A DNA stretch of 64,000 nt, taken from assembly GCA_900660155.1 (NCBI GenBank), contig CABFPE010000558.1, positions 224,567-288,566 on the forward strand. The letters are read 5' to 3'. Shown here piece after piece: positions 1-12,479 of the stretch. Below the pieces are notes generated by a model that did no database searches, was not told the origin of the DNA, and saw nothing but the letters and a program-made list of their open reading frames with translations. Each line of letters opens with the position of its first letter. Position 1 is the stretch's first letter. The position numbers and the translations under genes were made by a program. The stretch comes from Hofstenia miamia. Lineage: Eukaryota; Xenacoelomorpha; Acoela; Hofsteniidae.

Positions 1-95
1 ATATATATATCCTTATATATCCTATATTTGAATATGTGGCTTGTTGAATCATTTTTATGATCTGTAAACAGTATTGTTATTTAGTTAAATTTTAC

Positions 96-260
96 TTGTG
101 AATCTTTTCTTGATCGTGGTGTACGCGGTGTCTTTATATCAAGATCTAAGTCATTAGTAGCGCGACTATGATTGTGACTTCTTGGAGTTTTTGGGGTTTG
201 TTCGTTGTCAATCTGCGATTTCTCTGACTTAGCAGCAGATTTCGGTTGGTTTTTGCTCAT
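96..260 (-). CDS. Possible first coding exon of an unknown gene running off the left edge
   Basis: An open stretch on the minus strand reads MSKNQPKSAAKSEKSQ and continues as a Ser/Thr/Lys/Arg-rich segment with two KTPR and TPRS-type repeats. It ends at a plausible donor (CAA|GTAAAA). A second in-frame ATG lies 21 nt upstream (top at 281). The composition (basic, with proline-directed phosphosite-like TPR motifs) is unlike the surrounding AT-rich noise, which is why it is listed. I recognise no domain. The rest of the gene would lie left of the window. It could also be a chance ORF. Confidence 0.35.
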
Positions 261-299
261 TCTCTCGAAACGAGATATCACATACGTTCAACCATAATT

Positions 300-1800
300 T
301 ACTAACTCTATGGTAACATTTTACATGCACATTACATTTTGCCAAATTCATAAAGTTGTATTGTACTAAACGTTGAATTATTACGTGTAATGTTTTTAAC
401 ACGTGATATTCCGTAAATGGCTAACACCGTCTAAAACTTTAAATGAATATTTAGTGATAAATATCCTATAAATCTTGGAGATTTAAATAATTTAAACAAA
501 AACAAAAGGATTGTAGAATTCATACAGAAAAGGTTAAATTGCAATCGAGTATTGAATTACGTATGTTCATACCTAATGAATGTATATTTTTATAGCATAA
601 AATTAGTTTGAAAATATTGATAAAACGATTATGCTTTTCTTAACCTGAGGCTGTCGAAGAACTTCTTGGGATTTTTTATGGTTTTAGAAAATTTTTTTAC
701 ACAGTTATATCTTAAAAACCAATAAAAACATCCGAATTCTGAAAGCAAATCTGGATAAAGGATTGTTCTAAAATTCGGGCTATTAGTTCGCTATGGGGGA
801 CAAACAGATCTCAATACCAAAATACTGAGCTAAATCGATTTAAATCTGCTTAAAACAGCATTTTTAACAGCATCAAGTATAAATATAGATTTCGACATCC
901 CTTTAGATTACTCATACAATTGCAAAATTTCAAAATAACTGTAGTGTTTTGGACTTTAAGAAGGTTCGTGATTAACAATTCGAGCCAAGGATAAATTAAT
1001 AGAAGTGGATTCATCACATGGGCTCAATTTGAAGAAGCAATTGTACTGTATATGAATATAACCAAGTATTTTCTTAATGACTGCAATTTATCATCAAACT
1101 ATAGAAAATATTATAGTAGTTTCCTCATATTTCAGTACAGATAATGTGGTATATATTGAACATTTTAATGTTTACAAATGGAAGAATGAATATCTATAAA
1201 TGCAAAAATTTGTGCATTTATCTGATATCAATATGTATTTATAGGAGAGAAGAAGTTGATTAGTCAAGATTTCAAAAAAAATTTGAAAACATACAATAAC
1301 AATAAATGAAATCCAGTTGAACGATATTAAGTGTTGTTAAGTTTTCCTTTGAAACTCATTGATCAACTTACAGAAATATGTTATTGAATAAATAAATACT
1401 GCAAGGTCAAAGCAAATCCGTATTCTTCATGTATGCTGTAAGGAATTTAATGTAACTGACAAATATTACCAATTTTAATAAAATGGAATTACTAAGTGCA
1501 ATACAAATTTAGAGAAGTAGCTCTAGTATATTTTTTGAACAAGAAATATATGTATGTTATTTTAAAATTGTATGTTGGCCAACTTAGTTGTTTATTGCAT
1601 GCTTAAGATTTGTCTATAAGTGCTTTGTATTGTTGACGAAATGCAGTTCATTTGAAGGTTGCTAAATCTGATATTTACAACGTTAATCTTTTCTTGTTCA
1701 TTATGCTTTATGTCACGAAAATTTCATTTTTTTCAATTTATTACATATATCAACAATTACTTAAAGAAAAAAACAGAATTTAAAATTAGTTAAGAAAATT
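300..1800. other. AT-rich intergenic DNA, nothing recognised
   Basis: No open frame with protein-like composition, RNA gene or transposon end was recognised here on either strand. Confidence 0.5.
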
Positions 1801-1838
1801 TGAAATTTATTTCTCAAAATATGCTATATATAAATATG

Positions 1839-1841
<3 letters not shown>

Positions 1842-1870
<29 letters not shown>
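1842..1870. repeat. (TA)n microsatellite
   Basis: A simple TA run. Similar runs lie at about 6783-6855, 15541-15556, 27799-27828, 32490-32519, 33275-33303, 54243-54281, 55252-55274 and 61566-61578. Tyr/Ile-rich translations through them are not genes. Confidence 0.9.
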
Positions 1871-1874
<4 letters not shown>

Positions 1875-2143
1875 TGTGTTTGTAATGCATGGGCGTCAAT
1901 CCCGGGGAATAGGCGGATTTATCACAAGAAAATTTGTAAATTTTTAAATAATTATGCTTTATCCAACTCAAAGAGAATAGTTTAGCAATTTTTTTCAATA
2001 TTTAATTAAAATTTTAATGAAATATAAATTGTTAGGGTAGAGGGGTACATTTGTCCCTAAATTAGGCTTAATTAAATTGCAGTGTGTCACGCACGTCAAG
2101 GCATTTGATGATTTGGTGGCTTCATTTATGAACAGCACTGATA

Positions 2144-3409
2144 TAGTTGGCTGCAAAAAAAATGAGACTAAACACCTATTTTTTCACGCTTTGTGGAAAC
2201 GTATTGAGACGTTTTAGAGGAAAACTATAAAAATAAAAGACAACGAGAATTTTGTGAACTTTAAAATAGTCAAACAAAAAAGTTAATTAATTAAACTTGT
2301 ACTTCGTAATTATTGGAAAACACTCACCAAATAATTTTTTTTGCTTTGCAAAGTTTCTACTTGATTTCTTCGGAATGGAAAGGTTGGAACAGCTTGAAAA
2401 CGCCTTTGTTACATCGCAAATTTCTCGATCAACTTATTTTCGAAAGCTGAAAAAAATTCGACAAGGAGAATCTCTCAAAAGAAGAAAAGGAAGTGGACGC
2501 CCTCGAAAAATTATTGGAAAATTCATTCAGAAAACAGTCGCAATTGCTCTCAAAAACCCCTATATTTCTGGAAAAAAAATTGCAAACCGACTTCAAACTG
2601 AAGCCGACATCTCTGTGCATGAAACCACAGTTCAGAGAACACTGAAAAAAGTTGAGTTACAAAAATTGGAAGAAAAAATCGACTTCTGATTACAAAAGAA
2701 CATCAAGAAAAAAGATTAAATTTCGTGAAAGATTGGAAAGACTACACTTTTGAAGATGTTTGGATAACTGATGAGTGCGTATTTCAACTACACAGAAACA
2801 AAGTACAAGTGTGGTCGTCAAAGAAATGTCCAAGACCAACAAAAGCTGTTCCAAAGTTCGACCAAAAAATTATGGTTTGGGGAGCACTCTCCTATCGTGG
2901 GTTTTATTTGAAAATTTTAGACGGAAAAGCCAAATTATAGCTGAATTTATGCCTTATGCTGATGCTTTATATGATGATGGATGGATACTCCAACAGGACG
3001 GAGCAACCCCGCACACGTCAGCAAAGACAAAAAATTGGTTTTCTGAAAATAATATCCAGTTTTTGCGATGGACACCAAGTTCTGCTGATCTTTCTCCAAT
3101 CGAAAACGTGTGGCAGATATTGAAAAATGACGTTGAGAAGAAAAATCCGAAAAATATATCCGATTTAAAAGAAAAATCCAAGAAAGTCAATACATTTTGA
3201 CATCTGAAATGAAGTCCAATTTAATGAAATCAGTTTCAGTTCGTTTGAATGAAGTTATTTCTACAGGAGGAAAACAAATTAGACTTTGATGCTTTTTACT
3301 TATAGTCCTTTAATGTATCTTTAAAATTTTACCTTTCTTGAGTTGTTACCTTCAGTAGTTCAAAAGTAATATGCCTTTTTTCTAGTCTCATTTTTTTTGC
3401 AGCCAACTA
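2144..3409 (+). mobile_element. Tc1-family DNA transposon with perfect terminal inverted repeats
   Basis: The ends at 2142-2170 and 3383-3411 are exact 29-base inverted repeats (core GTTGGCTGC, A8, TGAGACTA) that include the flanking TA, the dinucleotide duplicated by Tc1/mariner elements. Between them is one transposase reading direction (see the pseudogene entry). The total length of about 1.27 kb is typical for Tc1. The ends are intact although the gene is broken, so the copy could have been moved by a transposase supplied elsewhere, or it decayed unevenly. Confidence 0.88.
2297..3289 (+). pseudogene. Tc1-type (DD34E) transposase, frameshifted
   Basis: The N-terminal part has two helix-turn-helix regions, with an AT-hook-like GRPRK between them. 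The catalytic domain has the first Asp in WITDECVFQLHR, the second in QQDGATPHTS and the Glu in SPIENVW. Exactly 34 residues separate the second Asp from the Glu, which is diagnostic of Tc1. The reading frame changes at about 2665-2680, at about 2930-2940 (where a few residues are also missing compared with the second Tc1 copy) and at about 3170-3180. The last frame runs to a stop at 3287-3289. With at least three frame changes it cannot make an active enzyme. Residues around the DDE triad remain recognisable, so decay is moderate. Confidence 0.85.
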
Positions 3410-3639
3410 TACAAGAACAAAATTATATTTTCGATTTTTGTATTTTCATTTGATATTCTAGTATAGTATGCATTGTATGGGTACATTATTGTCATGCTTT
3501 TGTATTAAGTTTTTGTAAGCATAAAATAAGTAAACGCAACTGATGTAATGCTGCAGAAAACTAGTAATTTCAAATTCATAAAATATTTGCAAAGTCCGTT
3601 TTTAATTTTTTTCGTTAACTCTATTTTACCTGGGCTTTT

Positions 3640-4300
3640 TTGTAGCAGTTATTGCTGAGGGGAACGTTTGGTTCCCCCAAAGATCTCAAAAATGGTACAT
3701 CCGATCAACACCAAATTTGGTGTGGAGATACTGTGACAAGTCAAAAATATTTTGGCAAAACTATTTTGTGATACGCTAATTAATATGCAAATTATGGGTT
3801 TATGAATTCGGTTATGCATCAAATTTTCTTAATTTGTCATTATTAACACAAAATGATGGAAACATTACTAAACAGGAATCAAGAGAAAGACCTATAATGC
3901 AAATAAAACATGGAAAACCTTTAATTGTAATTTTGCATTGAAAATCATGCATTGGTTTCAACTTAAAGCTTTTAATATACAATTTTTTCTTTAAAAATTC
4001 ACAAAAAATATCATTTTTTCATGGAATTTTTTATAAATCGTTATAACTTTGTAACCCTTGATCCTATCTGCACAATTTTTGCGTTAAAAGTTGCAGAACA
4101 AGCTAAAGAAAAAATGTCATAGAAAGATAATGTTCCTAAAAAAACGGTTTCTGAGATATATCTAAAAATATGGAAAAAGGGGTCAAATCCGCTCCCAGAT
4201 AAAATAGGATTAAGAAATATTATATTATATAATAAAATTAAAAAATTCAAAAAAACTCTTTCCAAGGCGCCTTTTTGCAATATTTTGAGAAGTTTCTGGA
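3640..4300. other. Unassigned repeat-like sequence
   Basis: A stretch with GAGGGGAACGTTTGGTTCCC followed by less AT-rich sequence than its flanks. It reads like part of a dispersed element, but it has no visible inverted ends and no protein similarity I can name. Confidence 0.25.
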
Positions 4301-4734
4301 AGACACTGTTACGCTATTTATAACTGAATTTATTCAACACTTACGAAAAGTCTCCACTCATTAGAATATCCTGCATTCGACCCTGAACACAAAGTAAATT
4401 AACTTTTAACTTGGGACAAAAATTAGTACTGCATTATATTTGCAAGAACCAAATCATACACATTCAAATGATACAATCTAAAAGTTTTAATCCAATGTAC
4501 TTCTCAGAAAAATGAAAATATTTACAAGTTAGTTGCATTTAGCAAAATCGTTACAAATTGATGAATCAAAGAATTTTCGTAAAATTCCTATTAACAATTT
4601 ATTTACACTACCTTAAAATGTTATTCCCAAACAAGTAAATCAACTCATAACGCAAAAATATATTAGTATCAAATACTACTGAATTAAAAAAATTATGCAA
4701 AACTTGAATGGCGTCTTGTTTCCCAATCATCTTA

Positions 4735-6024
4735 TAGCTTGGGCCAAAAAAAAGTGGACGCAGTACAGGTTTTGTTTTTAGCACTTTCTGGTTGAAACGA
4801 AAATAATTGTTTGCAATATTTTAATTCGAGCTTAAGGGAAAAGTGATTGCTTTACTTTACTGAGGTATGAACGTGTTTGTTCACTAACACCTGTCTAGCT
4901 ACACGCTTTTATTTGAGGTTAACATAAGTTGTCAAGATCTCAGAAGTAGACTCGAAAATCTTTACCACACAGGTACCAAAAATGAAAATGATTTATTCAA
5001 GATTTGTCACATGCCTGTCAAGACATTTAAGCGGTGCAACAACATTTTCAAGATGGGCGGGTCATTAAAGAGAAAGCCAGAAATTTGCCGGCCCAAGAAA
5101 TTGACTGGTCAGGATCAACAAATATTGTTCGCAATTGCACGTATGAATCCGATTTCTTCTGCAGGTAATGTCCATCAAAAGTTTATTCGGAAAACGGGAA
5201 AAGATGTCAGCAGATCCACAGTGCAATGTAACTTAAAACAGTCTGGAATCCATAAAAAATCTCCAAAAAAGGTGCTCCAAGTCACGGAAGCACACGAGCA
5301 AAAGCGCCTAGATTTCTCAAGAACTTGGAAAGACTACAATTTTCAAGACTTTTTTAACAGATGAAAGCCTCTTCCAACTTTACCGTAATAAAATTCAAGT
5401 TTGGTACTCAAAACGAGGTCGGCGGTCCGTGAGAAAGGTGCCCAAATTTTGTCCCAAAGTCATTGTATGGGGCACTCTTTGTTATCGTGGGTTCTACTTA
5501 AATATTGTGGATGGTCCTGGTACTATCGACAGCGAAAATACTACGCAATTATAGAGGAATTTTCAGCATACGCAGACTGTTTGTATCAAGACGGTTGGAT
5601 AATGGAACAAGATGGGGCAACTCCTCATACATCAAAATTCATAACAGATTTTTTTGCGTCAAAAAATATCCAATTTTTGCAGAAGCCTCCCAATTCTCCA
5701 GACATTAACCCAATAGAAAATGTTTGGGAAATTCTCAAAGATGAAGTGGAAAAGAAAAACCCCAAAACTGTGCAAGAATTACAGGATTATATTTTAGAAT
5801 CGCAACATGTTATAACAGAGGCGATTCGAGTCAATTTATGAACGCGATTCCTAGACGTCTCGGTGCATGTTTTGCGAACAAAGGGAAACTTTTGGAGTAA
5901 CTTTTTTTAATTTTCAGAATATGAAAGCATATGCTTTCACCTAATAGTATTTTTGTTCGTGTTATACTCGACAACTATTTGTAAAATATTGATTTTATCT
6001 CGGCCACCTTTTTGACCCAAACTA
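4735..6024 (+). mobile_element. Second Tc1-family transposon, imperfect terminal repeats
   Basis: The left end (TTGGGCCAAAAAAAAGTGGA from about 4738) and the right end (about 6000-6024, TTTTTGACCCAAACTATA) are imperfect inverted repeats next to TA. Length is about 1.29 kb. It lies 1.3 kb from the first Tc1 copy in the same orientation, but with different terminal sequences and a transposase clearly divergent from the first, so the two are separate families and not a tandem duplication. Confidence 0.78.
5011..5841 (+). pseudogene. Tc1-type (DD34E) transposase, frameshifted
   Basis: The N-terminal DNA-binding half (GSLKRKPEICRPKKL, RSTVQCNLKQSGI) is followed by the catalytic domain. The first Asp is in LTDESLFQLYRN just after 5340, the second in EQDGATPHTS (about 5610), and the Glu is in NPIENVWEILK, again 34 residues apart. 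Frame changes occur in the T-run near 5345 and near 5535, so at least two breaks separate the parts. Protein-like sequence may begin upstream of the 5011 start (RSRLENLYHTGTKNEND in frame), so the true start is uncertain. Confidence 0.83.
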
Positions 6025-6820
6025 TATTATTAAAATAGCAATACAGGATTTTTTAAAATTTTTTAATATTGTTTTTTTCTGAGTAGAGTTTGCATCAGTA
6101 TCTTGATATAGGAAGTCTTCCTCTGTGAAGTCTATTACTTTCTTGAATGTACCACTTTCAATCTGAATTCATTGTAAAAATGAAACTAAATAAATTGTTG
6201 TTACAATGGTAGATGAAGTAGCTCTTTTGTTATCAAGTGTACTTGTGTCAACATTGATACAACTTAATTTAGAATTAAATTATATGCCGGTTAATGACCT
6301 TATTGAGACTTAAGAAAAATAGCTGTGCTAAAATTTGTAACGATGCATCAAATTGGATTTTTCATCACAGTCTCATAAACCTCCACAAGGTGCGACAAGC
6401 AAAAAATACGTTTTTAATTACCAATGCACAGATATTCAAAATCTTCATAAAAATTTTTAATGAAGAAAGAGCATATTTACATATTTTTAAATAATTCCTC
6501 ATAAATACTCCTACTTTACACCATTTCAAAATGCCAACTTCTATAATTAACGCAATATGTTCCACATTGTAACTTAACCCCGAACTGTTCACTATTTGGC
6601 GGCATGGTGTAAACCTATGTTGTTTGTGGGTTTGCATTTCTGTATTCTTCAACACTTGCGTTTGTATGCGCAATATTTGCAATAGGTAAAACATAGGTAA
6701 AAATGTACTCTTTTGAGCGACACTTTACTGTATGGGAAATGGAGACTGCTGTAAACACAATGGAGAAATTCGAAATGGTGTAAATAATATGTATATATAT
6801 TTGTACAAACACAAATAAAT

Positions 6821-6851
<31 letters not shown>

Positions 6852-8393
6852 ATAAGAAAGTTTTGAGAACTCCAGCATAAATTTCAGAAAAAATTATATT
6901 TTGCGAAACCAATTATGTAGATATATAAAATAATCTTTGTGAGTACTCATGACGTTTTGACATTTCTATCTGCACTACAAAGGTTTCTCATTGTTAAGCA
7001 TGAACTCTAAGATTTTTTCTGACACTGAGGACTGTAGATGTTTATTAAACAGCATTTAGCTGGCAGTTTCTTTACAAAGATCAGCTGTAATAGAAAGTTA
7101 GTTTGGATGTCATTGGATATCATTGGCCATTTGAATTAAACTTAAATTGTTAAAATTCAATTGAACTAAGAAATTTTAATTAAACGATAATTTAAACAAA
7201 TTTGAATAAACATATTGTGTTCAAACTATAAGACTTAAAAAATCAGTAAATATTATAATTTAAATGAAATAATCTGTCATTTGGACATGCTCTAACCCAA
7301 TAAGTTCACTTCACACACAGTATCCATTGAAATCCGGTTTCTAATAGATAAATTTGCAACTATTCTGAGATGTAGAATTTGAGTAATTTAAAAAAATAAT
7401 ACAAAGCCATTTCTTGGCAGGAAGTTTCCTTTTATATAATGTTCAGTTGAGGCCAATTTTCTATATGAAATTGTATTGGTTCCGCTTGATATAACTAAAA
7501 CCTGAACATCTAAGAAATTAGTTTTGGATTACTACAGAATCCACCTATGTCTTTGCAAACTCATCCGTGACAATATCTGATTAATCCCTAGCATAGCAAA
7601 TCAAGTTAAAGCAGTTGGTTAAATTCCAATATGCTATTTATTGTTTGTTCGCTGCATTTTAGCTGCTTTCAACTTGTTGTTGAAATATTGATAGTCAAAT
7701 AAACAAAACTTTAAACTACATCATTTAATTGACTGCTGAATTTGCAGAAACGGCTGATATAAACAACGTTTGAAATTGATGCATTTAAATGGTACCTGGT
7801 TGGCCATATTTAGATTTTCACTATTTCGTAAATGATTTCATCCAGTGCTGTTGCATTGCAGATAGAACTGTTCTTAAATAGCTTCATGATTTGCTGAAAT
7901 AACATGTGGAAATTGTTGCTGCACAATGTACATTCATTGAACTTCACAAAAAACGTAGTGATAATAAAGCTGTAAGAGACTGTTAGTTACATTTAATAAT
8001 AGAAATATTCTCATTATTTAATGAAAATTAGCTAAAATATTAGTATGCACCAATTATTTACAGCACAATTATAAAACTAATATGTAAAAACTAAATTCTG
8101 CAATATTTTCTACATATATCAATAATGGTATTGAAAAATCTACAATCGGACGAAATTTTAGAAGACTCTGTGTATGCACTAAGTACAAATATTTGCATTT
8201 TGCAAGCTTTCATCGAAATCTTTTTTGGACATTTCCAGATTGTAAAGTTTGTTACACATTTTGAAAGCACCGTGTTTATTAAAAGAGAATGAAGGCATTC
8301 TATAACAATTTTTTCATAACGTCGATCTCTGCCATATTCAAGATGATTAGAGTTCTTATTTGAAATAAATTTTTTGAATAATTATTCTAGCTT
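6025..8393. other. AT-rich intergenic DNA with a (TA)n tract
   Basis: Apart from TA-rich microsatellite at about 6783-6855, I see no gene, RNA or element end here. Confidence 0.5.
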
Positions 8394-9050
8394 TTAGGTT
8401 GGAAAAAAGCTCTTGCGCCATTATTGTTTTGATTTTGGCAATGATTGGGAGCTTATTGCAAATGTAATAAAATTTGATAAATTGATGACAACTAAGAAAA
8501 ATGCTGGTATGAAGTATCTACTTCACTTCATTTACTCAAAAAACGACTAATTTCTTGACTAGTATGTGATTTACAAGAACTGATTATGCTTGGCTCAGTG
8601 GTTAGATGTCAATGGAACTCAAAGCTCCAGTTGCACCAAAAGAAGGTAATGTATCTGAGTGTTTGGTTGTCTCATCCATTACAGCATCTTAAAGAAGAGT
8701 AAAACGATTAAAGCAGAAAAAAACTGTTATCAAATGAATGAAATCCATCAGAAACTTTTACAACAGCAGCCAGCATTAATCAACATAGGAGACAAGTTGT
8801 TCTCCATGAAAATATGGTAAAAAGCTTAAGAAAATTGCTTAAAAACCCTGCCTTACACAACATACCATCCACCTGCAAGATACCATTTTTAAAGTAATTT
8901 GAAAACTTTCTGCAAAAAAGTTTCAAAGACCTAAGAAATATTTTATCACCATTACAACACATGACTTTTACATTATTTGTATAAATCTACTTGTTTTGCA
9001 TTGACAGAATTGTGTTGATTCTGACTTTGGTTTATGAATTTTTTGGTTGA
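8394..9050 (+). mobile_element. Degenerate mariner transposon
   Basis: The 5' end reads TTAGGTTGGAAAAAAGCTCT, the typical mariner terminal repeat form. Downstream, decayed transposase can be followed in shifting frames: KLQLHQKKVMYLSVW near 8620 (the mariner 'KK V VWW' block), then TIKAEKNCYQMNEIHQKLL at 8704 with PALIN. It then reads VVLHEN, where active mariners have HHDNARPH, so the second catalytic Asp and its context are lost. Remains of the C-terminal block follow to about 9050. No matching right terminal repeat was found. At about 650 bp it is internally deleted compared with the usual 1.3 kb. Confidence 0.72.
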
Positions 9051-9467
9051 TACAAGATATAGGCAAGGGGCAGAACATGGGCAGCTGCCCCTGTTGCCTC
9101 TCTTCAAGGAGAGACAAAATCATTTTAAAGGGGCAAGATTTACCCCTTATGCTTTATTTTGTTAAAACATGTTGATGTATTTTCATTTTCACAACGGTTG
9201 TTTGATGTAAATATAAATTTGATTTATTTTTAAAAAATATATCATTTTTTTACCATTGGATAAAAAATGCCTCTGGCCACTAAGAATTCCTTCTCCAAGC
9301 ATGTAGCCACATTGACAAGAATGCAATTCAATTTCTGTTGAAACTTAGAAAAATATGTACGTGGTCAAAATGCCACATCTAAAATTTTTCAAATGTTTGA
9401 AGCATTTCTACCCTAATATGTACTTAATACAACGTATATATTTAATAACATAGTCAATAAGAAAGTA

Positions 9468-10688
9468 TTAAGAACATTTTGGATTTTTATTTCTATAACT
9501 CAAATAATCAAAGCAAGCAGATGACGTTTGAAAGGACATAAAAGTTGATATGATGAAACAGCCAACATAAAATGTCACAAAATCTATCAATATGCCGCCA
9601 AAAATAGTTTTGCCTATAATGCCTGCAATGCTAAAATTAAAAACATAAAGTGAGCTTGATTTGATGCTTGACCATTGCTTGTACTGTTCCCCATAGATTT
9701 CATCAAAAATCATGGGCAATAAAACACGAACAGAAGTGATGACTGCTGATGCAGAAATACTATGAGCAAAGCAACCAAATAAAAAGCTGTAAATATTTTT
9801 GAAAGAATATATAGCAATCATGCCAATAAAATCTAAAACTACTGCAAGAAGAAATAGTTCACGAGCAAGATTTTTCTTGCAAAAATAGATTGTTGATGTT
9901 GTTGATATCAGAGCGATTATAGAACTTGAAGAAAGAATGTAAGCTATATTGTTAGAGCTTATTTCAAATTCCATTTTTAATAAAGGAACCAGAACAGGCT
10001 GATAAAACCCACCAATCATAGCAACGAGAAATTGACTTGCAACAAACACTATAAAAGACATGTTTTTTAAGCAGGCATAGGGATTCTTTGGTGATTCAAA
10101 CTCAGAACGTTCTGTTTTGCCAAGATTCTGGAAAACAAGATATGTCCCAAGAATGATGGTTAGAACGATTTGAATGCACCCTGCTGATGCAATTGTAATC
10201 ACATAGTTGAAATGAGCATTGATGAGTGTTGCTACAGCAGGCCCTATTACAAGCCCCAGATTCCAAGTGGCCATTGCTGAGGAATACAATAGACTTTCTA
10301 TATCTTTCCTAAATATCGATAATGCAGTAAATCCGAATATCCAAAATAGCGAAGTAAACATTCCCGCAAAAAACAATGCTGCTAAGGAAATAATTTGAAA
10401 GTAAATTTCTTGAAAAGAATCCGCAAATGCAACAGAAATCATGCTAAGGCCTGATAGCATTGATCCTGTTATGCAGTTGAACGTAACTGACTTAGCCTTT
10501 GAAAAGATAATTGCTCCAATTATTACTCCAAAATCATTCGCAGCCAGACATAAGCCAATAATGAACTGAGAGGCATCGTATTCCTTTTTACAATGCACGG
10601 CAAACATTGTGCTTATGAATGAGTCATTGATTCCATCAGCAAAGAAGAGAGTCATTAGATTAAAAATTGCAAAATAAAAATGATTCAT
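9468..10688 (-). CDS. Single-exon MFS transporter, SLC18B1/VMAT-like
   Basis: A 406-residue open frame with no interruption and roughly twelve hydrophobic segments: about 4-22, 41-62, 68-88, 93-120, 138-160 and 165-187, then a short charged loop at about 190-208, then 210-232, 245-265, 273-293, 297-325 and 349-390 (two). This is the 6+6 layout of the major facilitator superfamily. The block SAMATWNLGLVIGPAVATL (about 139-157) corresponds to the GP-containing motif C of drug/amine antiporters, and QFIIGLCLAANDFGVIIGAI resembles the segment after the first loop in SLC18B1. A role in proton-coupled export of amines or polyamines is inferred from family only. It has no introns, unlike the septin in this window, so it may be a retrocopy or a naturally intronless gene. 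The start is the first ATG, at the edge of the first membrane segment. Confidence 0.72.
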   Translation of the reverse strand: MNHFYFAIFNLMTLFFADGINDSFISTMFAVHCKKEYDASQFIIGLCLAANDFGVIIGAIIFSKAKSVTFNCITGSMLSGLSMISVAFADSFQEIYFQIISLAALFFAGMFTSLFWIFGFTALSIFRKDIESLLYSSAMATWNLGLVIGPAVATLINAHFNYVITIASAGCIQIVLTIILGTYLVFQNLGKTERSEFESPKNPYACLKNMSFIVFVASQFLVAMIGGFYQPVLVPLLKMEFEISSNNIAYILSSSSIIALISTTSTIYFCKKNLARELFLLAVVLDFIGMIAIYSFKNIYSFLFGCFAHSISASAVITSVRVLLPMIFDEIYGEQYKQWSSIKSSSLYVFNFSIAGIIGKTIFGGILIDFVTFYVGCFIISTFMSFQTSSACFDYLSYRNKNPKCS

Positions 10689-11571
10689 TGCTTTAAAAAC
10701 TACTTGGTTTCAACGTTGTTTGCAAACAAATACTGATTGTTTCCGTTGAGATGAATGAGATAATTTCAGCTACAATTTTTATTGACAAATGCATGCCAGT
10801 TTTGATTAATACCTGTTCAGTAATTAACACAGCTGCAAACCATTAAACAGAATTTCATCATAAATCTGGTGTACACTGTTGTAGTGTGGTGTAGTTTGAG
10901 CTATTGCTCTTTGGCCTCCTGTGGTTTGAACACAATCTATAATGAAAAATTATTGGTATTAAAGATGAGGTTCGTGAATTAGCGTTCCGACCTACCACTT
11001 TGTTCACAACTTTATATTTATATTCAATTAGAACTTTCAAAACCATTATATTCTAACTTTAAATTATGTCGTGTAAAATGATTTCGTTTATTTACCAAAA
11101 AGACAGTAACTATATGCACCTCTAATGGTTGATAAATTTACACGGCAAATGTTTGTTTGTTATCACGGTTTCCTAGATTAATTTTTTTATCAAAAGCAAT
11201 CATTCCTGTATTCTTTAAATATATATTTTATTAATGTTGTAGCTGTCAATACTTGCATTCCAAAAACAAGGTAATTCTTTTACTAGCTTTATCAATTGCA
11301 TTTCTTTATCGATTAACCACATACTTACTCTTAATGGTAAATAAATAATTATCCAGAGATTGAATAATTTGCAAATTTAATCGTGCACACTAGCGTTTAA
11401 TTAAAACGAATACGTGCTTTGACACCGGAAGAATGAATTTTTGGCATAAGTTGCTTATTGAATTTTTCTTTGGTTTATGCGATAATAAACACTCAGAATT
11501 TGTTTCGCGTTCACACTTGAAACTTTGTTGTCAACCTCATTATCGCTAAAAGTTGTCAGCCAAAGTAGAAT

Positions 11572-12070
11572 CTATTTAACTTTGAAAACTTTACAAGAAC
11601 ATGACAAGTTTAATTTAAAAATATAGTCTTCTTTTGTGTTCAAACTTGGTTGCAAGGATTTTATAAAAATACTCTCAATAATTTTTAAATTACTTGATCT
11701 TGACGTCTGATGTAATATTTTCTTTTCAAAATTTAGATGATTAGATACATTAGAATTGGTCTCATGTTCTTTAATTTTTCTTGATAATTGCCTACTAGAA
11801 AAACCAATATAATCTTCACCACAGGTGCATCTTATTTGATAAATTATATTTGACTTATTGGTTTCTTCATTTGTAGATTTTAATTGCAATTTCGTTCTCA
11901 GTTTATGATTGTTATATATAAATCTAACTTTCTTTAATTATTGATATTTTTCTGAGTTCTTTGATCATGTTTTCAGTGTGGAGTCCTCTATATTCGATTT
12001 TAAAACAATGTTCATAATTAGTTTGATTGTTTTTTGATCTTTTGTTCTTAATTAAAATGTCCATTTCTAA
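11572..12070 (-). mobile_element. Penelope-like element fragment with GIY-YIG endonuclease
   Basis: On the minus strand, IIYQIRCTCGEDYIGFSSRQ followed by RKIKEHE is the GIY-YIG endonuclease signature as found at the C-terminus of Penelope-like retroelements (Cys pair, YIG, Arg, KEH). It ends LKIIESIFIKSLQPSLNTKED, the usual tail with its Glu. Upstream (to about 12070), decayed connector sequence (NKRSKNNQTNYEHCFKIEYR) precedes it in another frame. The reverse transcriptase is absent from this copy. Confidence 0.72.
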
Positions 12071-12479
12071 CGTGGAATGAAAGATGTTGCTTAGCGTCGT
12101 TTTCGTATGTTAAGTAGTGACATATTTCTTAATATTAAGCTAGTATTGATACACCTGTCATTTGCAAACATTACTTAAAACCTACGGTAAATACATGACT
12201 GTATTATAGCAATAAAACTTAGCTATGCATGTAGGGGATAAATTTCATCTATTTATTGCACTTGTTGGATGTTAATGAAACTCTCGTAGTTTCATCTAAA
12301 AGTTTTCACTGAGCCCAGAACACATACTGACAAAAATAATAGGATTCCAATTGACATATATGTGTACTAAACACTGACAACTTCAAAATTTTACAAACCT
12401 GATCCAAATCATAAATAGAAAAGGTTAACCCAACACGAAAGCATGAAAAAAAATTTAAAAATTCAAGCATTTGGTCTTA

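Noticed and set aside
1800-1998. Tyr/Ile-rich open frames on both strands
   Set aside because: They run through a (TA)n microsatellite. The same holds near 6615-6878, 33153-33341 and 54221-54403.
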